A DNA stretch of 64,000 nt from DASSUW01 sp963740605 (lineage in GTDB: Bacteria > Actinomycetota > Thermoleophilia > Solirubrobacterales > Solirubrobacteraceae), in contig CAVUFC010000022.1 in NCBI GenBank assembly GCA_963740605.1, positions 744,001 to 808,000 on the forward strand, written 5' to 3'. Of the stretch, positions 9,038 through 17,532 are shown piece after piece. Numbering within the stretch: the first letter of the stretch is position 1; every line of letters starts with the position of its first letter. A program made the translations under genes and the position numbers. The notes below the pieces were generated by a model. That model saw only the letters and a list, made by a program, of their open reading frames with translations, had not been told where the DNA came from and did no database searches.

Positions 9038-9051
9038 GTTGTCTAGACAGC
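9038..9051. promoter_or_regulatory. Palindromic operator TGTCTAGACA
   Basis: GTTGTCTAGACAGC, with perfect palindrome TGTCTAGACA at 9040-9049, between the promoter and the first gene of the 3.5-9 kb operon. It differs at only two of 14 positions from GTTGTGTAGACAGG at 27623-27636. The TCTAGA core resembles operators of GntR/HutC-type regulators such as DasR (consensus core TGGTCTAGACCA, from memory). Confidence 0.6.
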
Positions 9052-9061
9052 TATAGCGGCG

Positions 9062-9091
9062 AGCCTATCCTCGCTGCCGACAGACTGTCAA
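9062..9091 (-). promoter_or_regulatory. Predicted promoter of the sugar operon
   Basis: Read on the minus strand: TTGACA at 9091-9086, 18-bp spacer, TAGGCT at 9067-9062. The -35 box overlaps an odd palindrome GACAGACTGTC (9079-9089). Transcription would start about 10 nt downstream of the -10 box and run into the TGTCTAGACA operator. Confidence 0.5.
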
Positions 9092-9103
9092 ACCGGCGTG
9101 AAT

Positions 9104-9148
9104 GGCAAGCGGCGCGCCAGGGGGACGACCCGGCGCGCCGACGTTGCC
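9104..9148 (-). terminator. Strong GC hairpin downstream of secreted-protein gene
   Basis: CGGCGCGCC (9110-9118) pairs with GGCGCGCCG (9132-9140), extended by GGCAA (9104-9108) with TTGCC (9144-9148). It lies just after the stop of the minus-strand gene 9158-9568. No T tract, as is common in very GC-rich genomes. Confidence 0.6.
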
Positions 9149-9157
9149 ACGGCGGCT

Positions 9158-9568
9158 CTAAGAGCCTCCGTCCCCCTCCCCGTTGGCCTCGTGGGCCTTC
9201 TGGGAGACACACTTGCCAAAGGCGTTCTTCTTGTTGTGATTCGTCCCGTAGTTCTCCTCGAACGCCTTGCGGTCGGCCGATCGCTCGGCGTCGCACTCCT
9301 GTGCGGCGTTCTTGGTGCATTCCTTGGCCGCGCTGCGGCGGGCTGCCTTGCGCTCGGCCTTGGCCGCGCGCGCCGTCTGATGCAGGCCGTGCCTGAACCC
9401 GCCCCACTTGGCCTTGAAGGCCTCGCGCGTCGCGTCCGTCGTGCCGCGCTCGGCGCGGCATTCCTGCTTCGCCTCGCGCTTGTCCGCCTTGCTCGTCTTG
9501 GCCATCGCGGTCCCGGCCGGCGCGGCGAGTGCGACCAGCACGACGGCAATCCCCAGGATGCGTCTCAT
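9158..9568 (-). CDS. Small secreted Lys/Ala/Cys-rich protein of unknown function
   Basis: 136 aa with a classical signal peptide (MRRILGIAVVLVALAAPAG, cleavage near AMA-K). The mature part is highly charged and has two related segments: QECRAERGTTDATREAFKAK and QECDAERSADRKAFEENYG, the second followed by KNAFGKCVS. Both share an ECxAERxxD...AF pattern, suggesting an internal duplication of a helical Cys-containing unit. I recall similar short secreted proteins in Solirubrobacter-like genomes, but no function. A GTG four codons upstream is an alternative start. Followed by a strong hairpin. Confidence 0.7.
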   Translation of the reverse strand: MRRILGIAVVLVALAAPAGTAMAKTSKADKREAKQECRAERGTTDATREAFKAKWGGFRHGLHQTARAAKAERKAARRSAAKECTKNAAQECDAERSADRKAFEENYGTNHNKKNAFGKCVSQKAHEANGEGDGGS

Positions 9569-9607
9569 GCCCCCCACCAACGCCGTGCGGGCATGGCAGT
9601 TGGAGAG

Positions 9608-11191
9608 TTACGCGAGGACGGCGTTGCGACGCTCGAAGCGCGTCACCGCCGCGCCCATTGCGAGCAGCCAGGTGAGCGCGATCACGCCGAGCGTGCCGTA
9701 GGCGGCGCCGGTGAGCCACGACGCGGCCCCGCGCTCCTCGCGGCGCAGCACCTCGTGGTCGACCTCGAACGCGCGCTGGAAGTGCGGCGTGGCCGGGACC
9801 TCCTTGGCGGGGATCGCCGGGTCGGCCGGCATGTAGATCGGCATCGCGAGAATCGAGCTGCCGACGTGCAGGCGCAGCATCGCCTTCCAGTCACCGCTGA
9901 CCGGGACCGGTGCGGTCGTGCGGTACGTGCCCGCCCCCGTCCGCTGCAGTTGGACGAGCCGGCTGCCGCCACCCTGCCACGCCATCGCGTGGAACCACTT
10001 GGCGTCGTCGGCGGCGTCCGATGGGTCGAGCTTGACGGTGGCGTTGACCTGACCGGTGCCGGCCTCGCCGAGGCTGACGTCGGCGCGCGGCAGCGCCCCG
10101 GTGGTGGTGTGCATCGGGATCGCCAAGCACACGATCACGACGGCGAGCGCGACGGCGGGCACGAGCCGCGGCACGTGCGAGGGGCGTCGCGGTGAGCGCA
10201 GCGCTCCGCCGAGGTAGGCGCCGAGCAGGCCACCGCCGACCGCCGCCGCGAGCGCGAGCATCGGCGCCTCGGGCAGCAGCGCGGAGTTCCACGGCAGCGG
10301 CATGTCGATCTGCGACCAGCCCCACTCGGCCGCAACGCCGATCGTGCCGATCAGCACGCCTGACCCAAGGCCGACCGCGACCGCGCCTCGCCTGATCAGC
10401 GCCAGCCCGGCGACCTCGACGAGCAGCGCCTCGACGATGTAGAGCGGGAAGTGCAGCACCGTGTGCCCGAAGCCAGGGCCGATGACGAGCACCATCGGCG
10501 TCATCACGAGCATGTACGCAGCGAGCGCGCCGCCGCGACCCAGTCGCAGGCGGGCGGCGACGAGACCGACGCTCGCCGCGAGCGCGATCAGGATCGGGTG
10601 GAAGGCGAGCTGGAACTGCGGGACGCCGTAGCCGAACTCGAGCTGGAGCGTCGACAGGCCGACGAGCGCGGCGCCGGCGAGCTGGACCTCCCAGGCGAGC
10701 AGCAGGAGCCGGCCCGGGCCTGGCCTCCCAACGGCGCGACGGCCCTCGACGAGCAGCAGCCAGGCGGCGATCGGCGCCAGCGAGGCGCCGCCGATCATCA
10801 GCACGTGCGTCGGGCCCCAGAGCGTGACGTCCTGGCCGAAGATGCGATGCCAGACGTCGTCGAGCGGGAAGCCGATCATCGCGAGCCCGCCGCACAGGAG
10901 CAGCAGCGCGCCGCCGAGCGGGATGCGCCAGCCGGGCGTCCAGTCGATCGCCGCCCGGTCGCGCGCATCGGCGCCAAGCACGGCGGCGAGGTAGCCGGCC
11001 AGCGCGACGCCGGCGAGGCCGGCGAGGATCGGGTAGTGGGCGGCGTTGGCGAACGGACCGGCGTCGCGGCCGTTGTCGATGTGCGTGGCGACGTCCCAGA
11101 AGAAGCCGAACGCGCCGATGCCGAGCGAGCCGAGCGTGACCAGCACGGGCAGCGCGGCCCAGCCGGGCACGGGGATCACGCGCTTATCCAC
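9608..11191 (-). CDS. Polytopic membrane protein of unknown function (about 12 TM)
   Basis: 527 aa, GTG start with a G-rich stretch upstream. I count about eleven hydrophobic helices up to residue 370, then a soluble stretch of roughly 120 residues (WFHAMAWQGGG ... GSSILAMPIYMPADP) and one last helix near the C-terminus. The soluble part is presumably outside the membrane and looks like a small beta-sandwich of the FixH/YtkA kind, but that is only a resemblance. His and Asp residues in helices 1 to 4 (FFWDVATHID, DDVWHRIFGQD, GPTHVLMIGG) could bind metal or haem. It lies 20 bp from the divergent TetR gene, which may control it. Confidence 0.8.
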   Translation of the reverse strand: MDKRVIPVPGWAALPVLVTLGSLGIGAFGFFWDVATHIDNGRDAGPFANAAHYPILAGLAGVALAGYLAAVLGADARDRAAIDWTPGWRIPLGGALLLLCGGLAMIGFPLDDVWHRIFGQDVTLWGPTHVLMIGGASLAPIAAWLLLVEGRRAVGRPGPGRLLLLAWEVQLAGAALVGLSTLQLEFGYGVPQFQLAFHPILIALAASVGLVAARLRLGRGGALAAYMLVMTPMVLVIGPGFGHTVLHFPLYIVEALLVEVAGLALIRRGAVAVGLGSGVLIGTIGVAAEWGWSQIDMPLPWNSALLPEAPMLALAAAVGGGLLGAYLGGALRSPRRPSHVPRLVPAVALAVVIVCLAIPMHTTTGALPRADVSLGEAGTGQVNATVKLDPSDAADDAKWFHAMAWQGGGSRLVQLQRTGAGTYRTTAPVPVSGDWKAMLRLHVGSSILAMPIYMPADPAIPAKEVPATPHFQRAFEVDHEVLRREERGAASWLTGAAYGTLGVIALTWLLAMGAAVTRFERRNAVLA

Positions 11192-11211
11192 GCGGTCGCA
11201 CCCCCCGGGCT

Positions 11212-11793
11212 GTGCGCGAGGCGCAGATGGTCGCCGCCGCCGAGCGGCTGTTCGCCGAGCACGGCTACCACGGCGTCTCGATGGACCAGATCGCCGCCGC
11301 GTCGGGCATCACCAAGCCGATGCTGTACGACTACTTCGGCTCCAAGGAAGGCCTCTTCCTGGCGTGCATGGAACGCGCCCGCGGGCGACTGTTCGAAGCG
11401 ATCGGCGGAGCGGTTCGCGGCGCCGCCGACGCCGAGTCCGCGCTGCGCGCCGGCATCTACGCGTTCCTGACCGTCGCCAACGACCAGCGCGCGACGTGGC
11501 CGGTCCTGTTCGCCGAAGGCGGCCGCTTCAGCGAGGCCGCCGGGTCGATCCGCGCCGAGCAGTCGGGCCTGATCGCCCAGCTGCTGCGCGAGCTGCCGGG
11601 CTCGGAGCGCGAGCCCGACGCCGAGGAGCTCGACGCGCTCGCGCACATCTTCGTCGGCGCCGCCGAGGCGATCGCGTTCTGGGCGGTCGAGCGCGACGAG
11701 GTCAGGATCGACCGCGTCGCCGACTTCCTGATGGCGGTGCTGTGGCCCGCCGTGCGCGAGCTGCCCAGCCGCCGGCTCGCGGCGTCAGCGTGA
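11212..11793 (+). CDS. TetR/AcrR-family transcriptional regulator
   Basis: 193 aa. The N-terminal HTH is textbook: AAERLFAEHGYHGVSMDQIA then ASGITKPMLYDYFGSKEGLF. The C-terminal part is helical and ligand-specific, with no assigned effector. The GTG at 11212 is the first possible start: the frame is open upstream but holds no start codon after a stop at 11137. Only 20 bp separate it from the divergent 12-TM protein gene, so an operator and both promoters must overlap coding sequence or be extremely compact. Its 3' end overlaps the LysR gene by 9 bp (convergent). Confidence 0.9.
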   Translation: MREAQMVAAAERLFAEHGYHGVSMDQIAAASGITKPMLYDYFGSKEGLFLACMERARGRLFEAIGGAVRGAADAESALRAGIYAFLTVANDQRATWPVLFAEGGRFSEAAGSIRAEQSGLIAQLLRELPGSEREPDAEELDALAHIFVGAAEAIAFWAVERDEVRIDRVADFLMAVLWPAVRELPSRRLAASA

Positions 11794-12723
11794 GCGGTCC
11801 AGCTCGTCGGCGACGGCGCGCACGTGCGCCTCGAGCTCTCCCAGCAGCTCGCGGACTCCCGGCGAGAGCCGTGCCCCGGCACGGGCGATGACCGCGAACG
11901 TGTCGTAGAGCGGCGGGCTGAACGAAGCGGTGCCCAGCCCCGGCGGGTAGTAGGGCGCGCGGGTGTAGGCGCTTGGCAGGTAGGTGTCGCCGATCCCCGC
12001 GGCGACGAGGCGCAGCGCGATGTCCTTGAGCTCGACCTCGACCTTCGGTCGCAGGCGGAGCCCGAAGGCCTGCGCGCGCTCGGCGAGCTGACGCCGGATC
12101 GGATCGTCCTCGGCCGCCTCGGCGTCATAGAACACCAGCGGCGTCTCGGCGAGCCGCTCGATCGTCGCCGGCCGCCGCGTCCGCTCAGCCGAGGCACTGA
12201 CGTAGAGGACCTCGTCGCGCACGATCGGCCGCACGTCGAGCCGGTCGTCGTCGATCGGAAGCACGACGACGCCGGCCTCGAGCTCGCCGCGCCGGACGCG
12301 CTCGGCGATCGCTGAAGAGTTCCGACCGACGAGGCGGAGCGACACTTCGGGATGCCGGCGGAGGAACGCGGTGGCGAGCTCGTCCACCCGCCACGCCGAC
12401 GGCTCCGCGAAGATGCCGACCGCCACGGTGCCGCCGCGGAGCGCGGTGAGCTCGCCGACGCTGCCGGCCGCGTCCTCGACCGCGCGCAGGCTGCGAGCGG
12501 CGTGCTCGGCGAACGCACGGCCCGCCTCGGTGGCGATCACGCCGCGCCCGGCGCGCACGAACAGATCGGCCCCAAGCGCGTGCTCGAGCTTGCGGATCTG
12601 CTCGGCCACCGCGGGCTGGGAGACCCGGAGCGCGTCGGCCGCGGCGGTGAAGGAGCCGAGCTCGAGCGCCGCGCAGAAACAGCGAATCTGCTGCAGCGAC
12701 AAAAGCTCAGCCTTTGGGTTCAC
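11785..12723 (-). CDS. LysR-family transcriptional regulator
   Basis: 312 aa, GTG start. The N-terminal winged HTH reads LQQIRCFCAALELGSFTAAA then ALRVSQPAVAEQIRKLEHAL, followed by the linker helix and a type-2 periplasmic-binding-like effector domain. It is divergent from the FAD oxidase/DapA-like pair with a 49-bp A/T-richer gap, the usual LysR arrangement, so it probably controls those genes. Effector unknown. Confidence 0.92.
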   Translation of the reverse strand: MNPKAELLSLQQIRCFCAALELGSFTAAADALRVSQPAVAEQIRKLEHALGADLFVRAGRGVIATEAGRAFAEHAARSLRAVEDAAGSVGELTALRGGTVAVGIFAEPSAWRVDELATAFLRRHPEVSLRLVGRNSSAIAERVRRGELEAGVVVLPIDDDRLDVRPIVRDEVLYVSASAERTRRPATIERLAETPLVFYDAEAAEDDPIRRQLAERAQAFGLRLRPKVEVELKDIALRLVAAGIGDTYLPSAYTRAPYYPPGLGTASFSPPLYDTFAVIARAGARLSPGVRELLGELEAHVRAVADELDRSR

Positions 12724-12772
12724 TAAGAAACAAAGCCTACCTTGGAATACGACGTCGAGCGACGATGCCGCG
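12724..12772. promoter_or_regulatory. Divergent promoter region between LysR and FAD oxidase genes
   Basis: Locally A/T-richer than its surroundings (CTAAGAAACAAAG at its left end). It must hold both start regions and a LysR box. I see only a weak imperfect repeat (CTAAG...CTTGG), so the exact operator is not called. Confidence 0.35.
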
Positions 12773-14080
12773 ATGGCCCGGGACGTCGTGATCGTGGGGG
12801 GCGGGATCGCCGGACTGGCTGCGGCCTGGCGCCTGCGTCACCGCGAGGTGCTGCTTCTGGAGGCGGGCGAGCGCCTCGGCGGGCGGATGCGCTCGGACCC
12901 GTGTGGCGACTATTGGCTCAACTACGGCGCGCACCTGTTCCCCGGGCCGGGGTCGCTGGTTGACGGCATGGCGCGCGACTGCGGCCTCGAGACCGTCCCG
13001 GTCACCGGCAGCATGATGGGGCTCGCCGTCGGGTCGACGCTGCTCACCCGCGGCCCCGTCGAGACCTACCCGTTCCGGCTCCCGCTGTCGCTCCGCGACC
13101 GGATCGCGTTTGCCGGAGCGGGCATCAGGATCCAGCGAGCGGTCGCGCGCTACGAGCCGCGACACGACTTCGAGGACCACCGCACGTTCGGCGAGCTTCT
13201 CGGGACGCTCCCGCCCGCCGTCCACGACATCTTCTCGTGCGCCGCGCACCGCGCCACCGCCGAGCTCGACGAGCTGTCGGCCGGCTGCGGCATCGGCCTG
13301 TTCGCGCTCGTGTGGGGCGGCAAGGGATCGCTGATCGCCCGCAACCTGCTCGGCGGCAGCGGCCGGCTGCCGGAGGCGCTCGGCCGCGAGCTCGGTGAGC
13401 GCGCCCGCACGGGCTGCCGCGTGCACGCCGTCGAGCCAGACGGCGGCGACCTGGTGGTCAGGCACGACGATGAGGAGATCCGCGCGCGGCACGTGATCGT
13501 CGCCGCCCAGGCGCCGCACGCGGCGCCGCTCGTCGCGCCCGTCGCCGAGGCGACCGCCGCGGCACTGTCTCAGCTCAGCTACGGCGCGTTTCTCAGCGTC
13601 GCCGTCGAGACCAGCGAGAGCGCCCCGATGCCGTACGACGACGTCTACGCGATGGCCACTCCCGGCCGCGTGTTCGACATGTTCACCAATCAGGCGCACG
13701 CGCTGCGCGGCGACGCACCGCGCCGCCCTGGCGGCAGCCTGATGCTGTTCGCGGGCGCGCACCGTGCCGCCGCGCTGATGCGCGGGTCCGACGAGCGGAT
13801 CGTCGAGCACTTCCTCGCCGACCTGCACGAGTTGTACCCGCAGACCCGCGGGGTGATCGCCGGCGCGACCGTGCAGCGCTGGGAGCTCGGCAACGTCTAC
13901 GCGCGTCCCGGCCGCGGGCGACTCCAAGCCGCGCTCGACGGCGCGCTGGGCACCCACGAGAACCTGCACCTGGCAGGCGACTACTTCGCCGAGCTGGGGA
14001 ACATCGAGGCCGCCGCCCGCACCGGGCACGCGGCCGCCGAACGCGTCGACGCCCGACTCCGAGAGGTCACCCATGTCTGA
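12773..14080 (+). CDS. FAD-dependent amine oxidase / protoporphyrinogen oxidase-like protein
   Basis: 435 aa. The N-terminus carries DVVIVGGGIAGLAAAWRLRH (FAD dinucleotide loop), then LLEAGERLGGRMRS, the GG-doublet motif of flavin amine oxidases, and LHLAGDYFAELGNIEAAART near the C-terminus, the second FAD contact. The family includes monoamine oxidases, phytoene desaturases and HemY-type enzymes; no haem genes are nearby, so an oxidase of a small amine or amino acid is as likely. It overlaps the DapA-like gene by 8 bp and is probably LysR-controlled. Confidence 0.85.
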   Translation: MARDVVIVGGGIAGLAAAWRLRHREVLLLEAGERLGGRMRSDPCGDYWLNYGAHLFPGPGSLVDGMARDCGLETVPVTGSMMGLAVGSTLLTRGPVETYPFRLPLSLRDRIAFAGAGIRIQRAVARYEPRHDFEDHRTFGELLGTLPPAVHDIFSCAAHRATAELDELSAGCGIGLFALVWGGKGSLIARNLLGGSGRLPEALGRELGERARTGCRVHAVEPDGGDLVVRHDDEEIRARHVIVAAQAPHAAPLVAPVAEATAAALSQLSYGAFLSVAVETSESAPMPYDDVYAMATPGRVFDMFTNQAHALRGDAPRRPGGSLMLFAGAHRAAALMRGSDERIVEHFLADLHELYPQTRGVIAGATVQRWELGNVYARPGRGRLQAALDGALGTHENLHLAGDYFAELGNIEAAARTGHAAAERVDARLREVTHV

Positions 14081-14951
14081 GCCGTTCCATGGCGTCCTCC
14101 CTGCGCTGATCACGCCGTTCACCGACGACGGGGCCGAGCTCGACACCGACGCGCTCGCCGCGATCGTCGACCGCCTCGTCGCCGCCGGCGTCGGCGGGCT
14201 CGTCCCGAGCGGCAGCACCGGCGAATTCACGACGCTGACGCCTGCAGAGCGGCGACTGCTGATCGAGACCACGGTCGAGGCCGCTGCCGGACGCGTCCCC
14301 GTCATCGCCGGCGCCGGCGCGCTGTCGACGCGCGAGACCGTCGAGCTGAGCCGCCACGCCGAGGGGGTCGGCGCGGCCGCGGTGATGATCGTCCCGCCGT
14401 TCTACGAGGCGCTCTCGTGGCGCGAGCTGCTCGCCCACTACACCGCCGTCGCGGACGCGATCGGCATCCCGATCATGTACTACAACCTGCCGAGCGCTTC
14501 GGGCCTTCGGCTCACGGCCGCGCAGCTGCGCGAGCTCCCGGTCGCGTGCCTCAAGGACACCGGCGGTGATGCGTCGGCGGCGACCGAGCTGATCCAGACC
14601 GACGGGCCGACGCTCCTCAACGGCTACGACACGCTCACTTTCGCCGCGCTCGCCGCGGGTGTCCGCGCCGTTGTCTGGGGCACCGCCTCGATTGTGCCGG
14701 AGCCGTGCGTCGAGCTCCACCGGCTGCTGATCGACGAGATCGACCTGCCCGCGGCGCGCGAGCTGTGGGCCCGGCTGTGGCCGCTGTGCCAGTTCCTCGA
14801 GGGTCAGAGCTACTCGGCCGCCGTCAAGACCGCATGCGCACTCGCCGGCGATCGCACCGGTCCGGTCCGCGCGCCGGTCCTACCGCTCGACGACGCGGCG
14901 ACCGACAAGCTCGCCGCATTGCTCGACCGCGCCGCGCTCGTCAGGCGCTGA
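14073..14951 (+). CDS. Dihydrodipicolinate synthase/N-acetylneuraminate lyase family aldolase
   Basis: 292 aa, (beta/alpha)8 class I aldolase. GSTGEFTTLTPAERR is the pyruvate-carboxylate-binding loop, YYNLPSASG contains the catalytic Tyr, and VACLKDTGGD the Schiff-base Lys. Because it is co-transcribed with a flavin oxidase and not with lysine-biosynthesis genes, a catabolic pyruvate aldolase/dehydratase is more likely than DapA itself. The 3' end overlaps the convergent CPBP gene by 72 bp. Confidence 0.88.
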   Translation: MSEPFHGVLPALITPFTDDGAELDTDALAAIVDRLVAAGVGGLVPSGSTGEFTTLTPAERRLLIETTVEAAAGRVPVIAGAGALSTRETVELSRHAEGVGAAAVMIVPPFYEALSWRELLAHYTAVADAIGIPIMYYNLPSASGLRLTAAQLRELPVACLKDTGGDASAATELIQTDGPTLLNGYDTLTFAALAAGVRAVVWGTASIVPEPCVELHRLLIDEIDLPAARELWARLWPLCQFLEGQSYSAAVKTACALAGDRTGPVRAPVLPLDDAATDKLAALLDRAALVRR

Positions 14952-15707
14952 ACCGAGCCGCGAGGGGATGAGCGGTTTGAGCGGGCGCTGTAGCTCGACT
15001 GTCTCGCGATAGGCGAGGATCGGCGCGACGCCGCCGGCGTAGGTCGTCGCGCCGAGCGAGCCCGACAGCAACGAGAAGTCGAACAGGCCGTGGATGAGCG
15101 CGGGCACCACGAGCCCGCCGGAGACGCGCCGGGTCAGGTAGAAGAAGTAGCCCGCGAAGCTCACCGCGACGGCTTGGGCGACGGCGCCGCCGCCGCTGCC
15201 GTCGAGCGCGTTGCTCAGGTGCACCGCACCGAACACGACGCTGGACCACAAGGCGACCTTGCCGTCCGCGAAGCCGTCGGTCCGGAACACGGTGACTCCG
15301 ATGCCGCGGAACAGGCCCTCCTCGGAGAACCCGACGCAGAGGGTCGTGAGCAGAAGGACGGCCACGAACCCGGCGCCCTTGTCCGCGAGCGCGCTGTAGT
15401 CGATGGCGACGGCGATTGCGACGACGAGGATCGCCGGCACCACCCAGACCCACCGCTGCACCGGCCGGCGGTCGACGAACACGGGCCGCCACCAGCCGAG
15501 CCACGCGATGACCGCGTACACGAACGCGAGCGAGGTGCCGATCGGGACCAGCAGCCCGAGCGCGACCTCCTTCGTCGTGTGCAGCTCGCCCGGATCGAAG
15601 CCGTCGAGACCGGACCGCGACAGCACGCCGACGACGGCGATGACCGCGACGTCCGCGACGGCGATCGCGAGGAACGCGGGAACCGAGAGCCGGCGACCTG
15701 TCGTCAT
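14880..15707 (-). CDS. CPBP-family intramembrane metalloprotease (CAAX protease-like)
   Basis: 275 aa with several hydrophobic helices. The three catalytic motifs are present: EEGLFRG (Glu-Glu-x3-Arg), FGAVHLSNAL (first His) and IHGLFDFS (second His). Homologues process prenylated proteins or act in bacteriocin self-immunity; here no bacteriocin gene is adjacent. The last 24 codons are antisense to the DapA-like gene (72-bp convergent overlap), giving a charged tail that is unlikely to be part of the fold. Confidence 0.85.
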   Translation of the reverse strand: MTTGRRLSVPAFLAIAVADVAVIAVVGVLSRSGLDGFDPGELHTTKEVALGLLVPIGTSLAFVYAVIAWLGWWRPVFVDRRPVQRWVWVVPAILVVAIAVAIDYSALADKGAGFVAVLLLTTLCVGFSEEGLFRGIGVTVFRTDGFADGKVALWSSVVFGAVHLSNALDGSGGGAVAQAVAVSFAGYFFYLTRRVSGGLVVPALIHGLFDFSLLSGSLGATTYAGGVAPILAYRETVELQRPLKPLIPSRLGSAPDERGAVEQCGELVGRRVVER

Positions 15708-15734
15708 GCGCCCTGACCATAGGCGCGCGACGCG

Positions 15735-16550
15735 CTACACGACGAACTCGTCGCGCAGGGCGGCGGCGATCGCGCCGCCGGGGCGCGTGCGGCGCTCGCC
15801 GTCGAGGAAGACGTCGACCCGCTCGTCCCAGAACGCGATCAGGCCCGTGACCTGGGGGATCTCCGGGAGCGGCTGCTCGTAGCTCCACGCGATGTCCGGA
15901 CGGCGCCGGCCGTCGGCGTCGACCGACCAATACGACGCCCGGCCCTTGTACGGACAGTAGCTCTGCCGGTCGCTCGGATGGAGCTCGACCGCGACGTCCT
16001 CGCGCGGGATGTAGAAGCGCGTCGGGAGCTGGGTCTCGAACAGCAGCCGCGCGCACGTGGTCCGGGCAATGGTGTCGCCACCGATCTCGATGCGGACCGG
16101 TCGCGATGTCTCGCGGACGTCGACACGGTGATAGGGATCGCGCGGGTGGACGACGACCGCCTCGTCCTCCTCGTGCCACGCGTCGAAGGCGGCGAAATCG
16201 AGCACGACGTAGCCGGCGAGGTCCTCGTCGGCGAGGCGGAAGCCCGCGCCCTCGCGATCCGCGATCGTGACCGGCTCGCCGGCAGCCGTGTGCACGCTGA
16301 ACGGGATCCCCGGGTGGAGCACGCCGTCGGCGCTGCCGTTGGACGCCGGCGCGACCGCCAGATCGCCCTGGATGTCGTCGGCCGGGACCGCGTACGTCGG
16401 CACGACGCGGCGCGGCTCCCAGACGAGGACCGCGCGGGTGCTGTCGAGCACCGTCGCGCCATCGGCGCTCGCACGGATACGCTTCTCGATCGGCTCGTGG
16501 CGGAGGCGGCCCCGGGCCTCGGCGAATAGGTCACGCATCGTGGTGCTCAT
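15735..16550 (-). CDS. DUF427 domain protein
   Basis: 271 aa, starting MSTTMRDLFAEARGRLRHEP. The C-terminal half has the DUF427 signature RQSYCPYKGRASYWSVDADG (YCPYKG with WSY later), and the N-terminal half (VLVWEPRRVVPTYAVPADDI) looks like a second, more divergent copy, giving a two-domain architecture. DUF427 proteins are small beta-barrel-like folds of unknown biochemical role. A long antisense-like extension in this frame runs to 17585 but passes through the delta-60 gene and is not coding. Confidence 0.82.
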   Translation of the reverse strand: MSTTMRDLFAEARGRLRHEPIEKRIRASADGATVLDSTRAVLVWEPRRVVPTYAVPADDIQGDLAVAPASNGSADGVLHPGIPFSVHTAAGEPVTIADREGAGFRLADEDLAGYVVLDFAAFDAWHEEDEAVVVHPRDPYHRVDVRETSRPVRIEIGGDTIARTTCARLLFETQLPTRFYIPREDVAVELHPSDRQSYCPYKGRASYWSVDADGRRRPDIAWSYEQPLPEIPQVTGLIAFWDERVDVFLDGERRTRPGGAIAAALRDEFVV

Positions 16551-16588
16551 ACAAGGCCAGACTCTCGGACGGCGGAACCTATTCCCGG

Positions 16589-16594
16589 TACCGT
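16589..16594 (+). promoter_or_regulatory. -10 box of a likely leaderless transcript
   Basis: TACCGT followed by 7 nt and then the ATG at 16602, with no Shine-Dalgarno sequence between. The same TAnnnT-N6/7-start pattern is seen at 18058, 40611 and 41590. Confidence 0.35.
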
Positions 16595-16601
16595 CGCAAT
16601 C

Positions 16602-17528
16602 ATGGCAAGCCCGGGTGATCTCGACACGAGCTTCGCCGGCAACGGGAAGAAGGCGATCAACTTCGGCGGGACCGACGAGGTCCAGGCCGTGCTCGTGCAG
16701 CCGAACGGCAGGATCCTCCTCGCGGGCAGCGGCGGCGCGTCGACGATGTTCTGCGTCGCCCGGCTGCGCAACAACGGTCTGCTCGACACGACGTTCGGCT
16801 CGGGCGGCAAGCGCAAGATCGACTTCGGCGGCGAGGACGAGCGGGCGTTCGCCGCGGCACTGCAGCCGGACGGCAAGATCGTGGTGGTGGGCGACTCGCA
16901 CGTGCAGCAGGTCGCGATCACGCGCCTGAACGCCAACGGGACGCTCGACACGACATTCTCCGCCGACGGCAAGAAGTTGTTGAGCTGGGGTGTCGTCAGC
17001 CGCGCGACGGGAGTGATCGTGCTGTCGAGCGGCAAGCTCCTGCTCGGCGGGTTCTCCGGCCCCGAGGGCGGGAACATCCAGGCGGCGCGGCTGAACGCGA
17101 ACGGCGCGCTCGACCCGACGTTCGGCACCGGCGGGATCGCCACCGTCGACCTCGGCGGTACCGAGTTCGGCAACGCGATGGCGCGGCAGGCGAACGGGCG
17201 GATCTTGATCGCCGGGAGCTCCGACGTCGCCGGCGGCGTGGTGGTCCGGCTCCGGACCACCGGCGTGCTCGACCCGGACTTCAGCGGCGGCCACGTGAAC
17301 ATCCAGGGCGCCGTCACCCTGCACGCGGTGTTCGTGCAGCCGGACCGCAGGATCGTCGTCGCCGGGAACACCGCCGGGCTCGCGAAGATGACCGTCGCGC
17401 GGCTGACGCCGAACGGCACCCCCGACGCGTTCGGCAACGCGGTCGCACTGCAGAAGAACGGGCGCATCGTCGTCGCCGGCCAGCGCAGCGGCAGCGACGA
17501 CTTCGCCGTCGCCCGCCTGCGCGGCTGA
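16602..17528 (+). CDS. Delta-60 repeat protein (beta-propeller-like)
   Basis: 308 aa built from about five units of roughly 50-60 residues, each opening with an L-D-x-x-F-G/S motif (LDTSFAGNGKK, LDTTFGSGGKR, LDTTFSADGKK, LDPTFGTGGIA, LDPDFSGG) and containing QPDGKIVVVG-type strands. This is the delta-60 repeat usually seen in large secreted proteins. Here it stands alone and shows no signal peptide, so it may be cytoplasmic or exported by another route. Function unknown. Confidence 0.85.
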   Translation: MASPGDLDTSFAGNGKKAINFGGTDEVQAVLVQPNGRILLAGSGGASTMFCVARLRNNGLLDTTFGSGGKRKIDFGGEDERAFAAALQPDGKIVVVGDSHVQQVAITRLNANGTLDTTFSADGKKLLSWGVVSRATGVIVLSSGKLLLGGFSGPEGGNIQAARLNANGALDPTFGTGGIATVDLGGTEFGNAMARQANGRILIAGSSDVAGGVVVRLRTTGVLDPDFSGGHVNIQGAVTLHAVFVQPDRRIVVAGNTAGLAKMTVARLTPNGTPDAFGNAVALQKNGRIVVAGQRSGSDDFAVARLRG

Positions 17529-17532
17529 GCCG

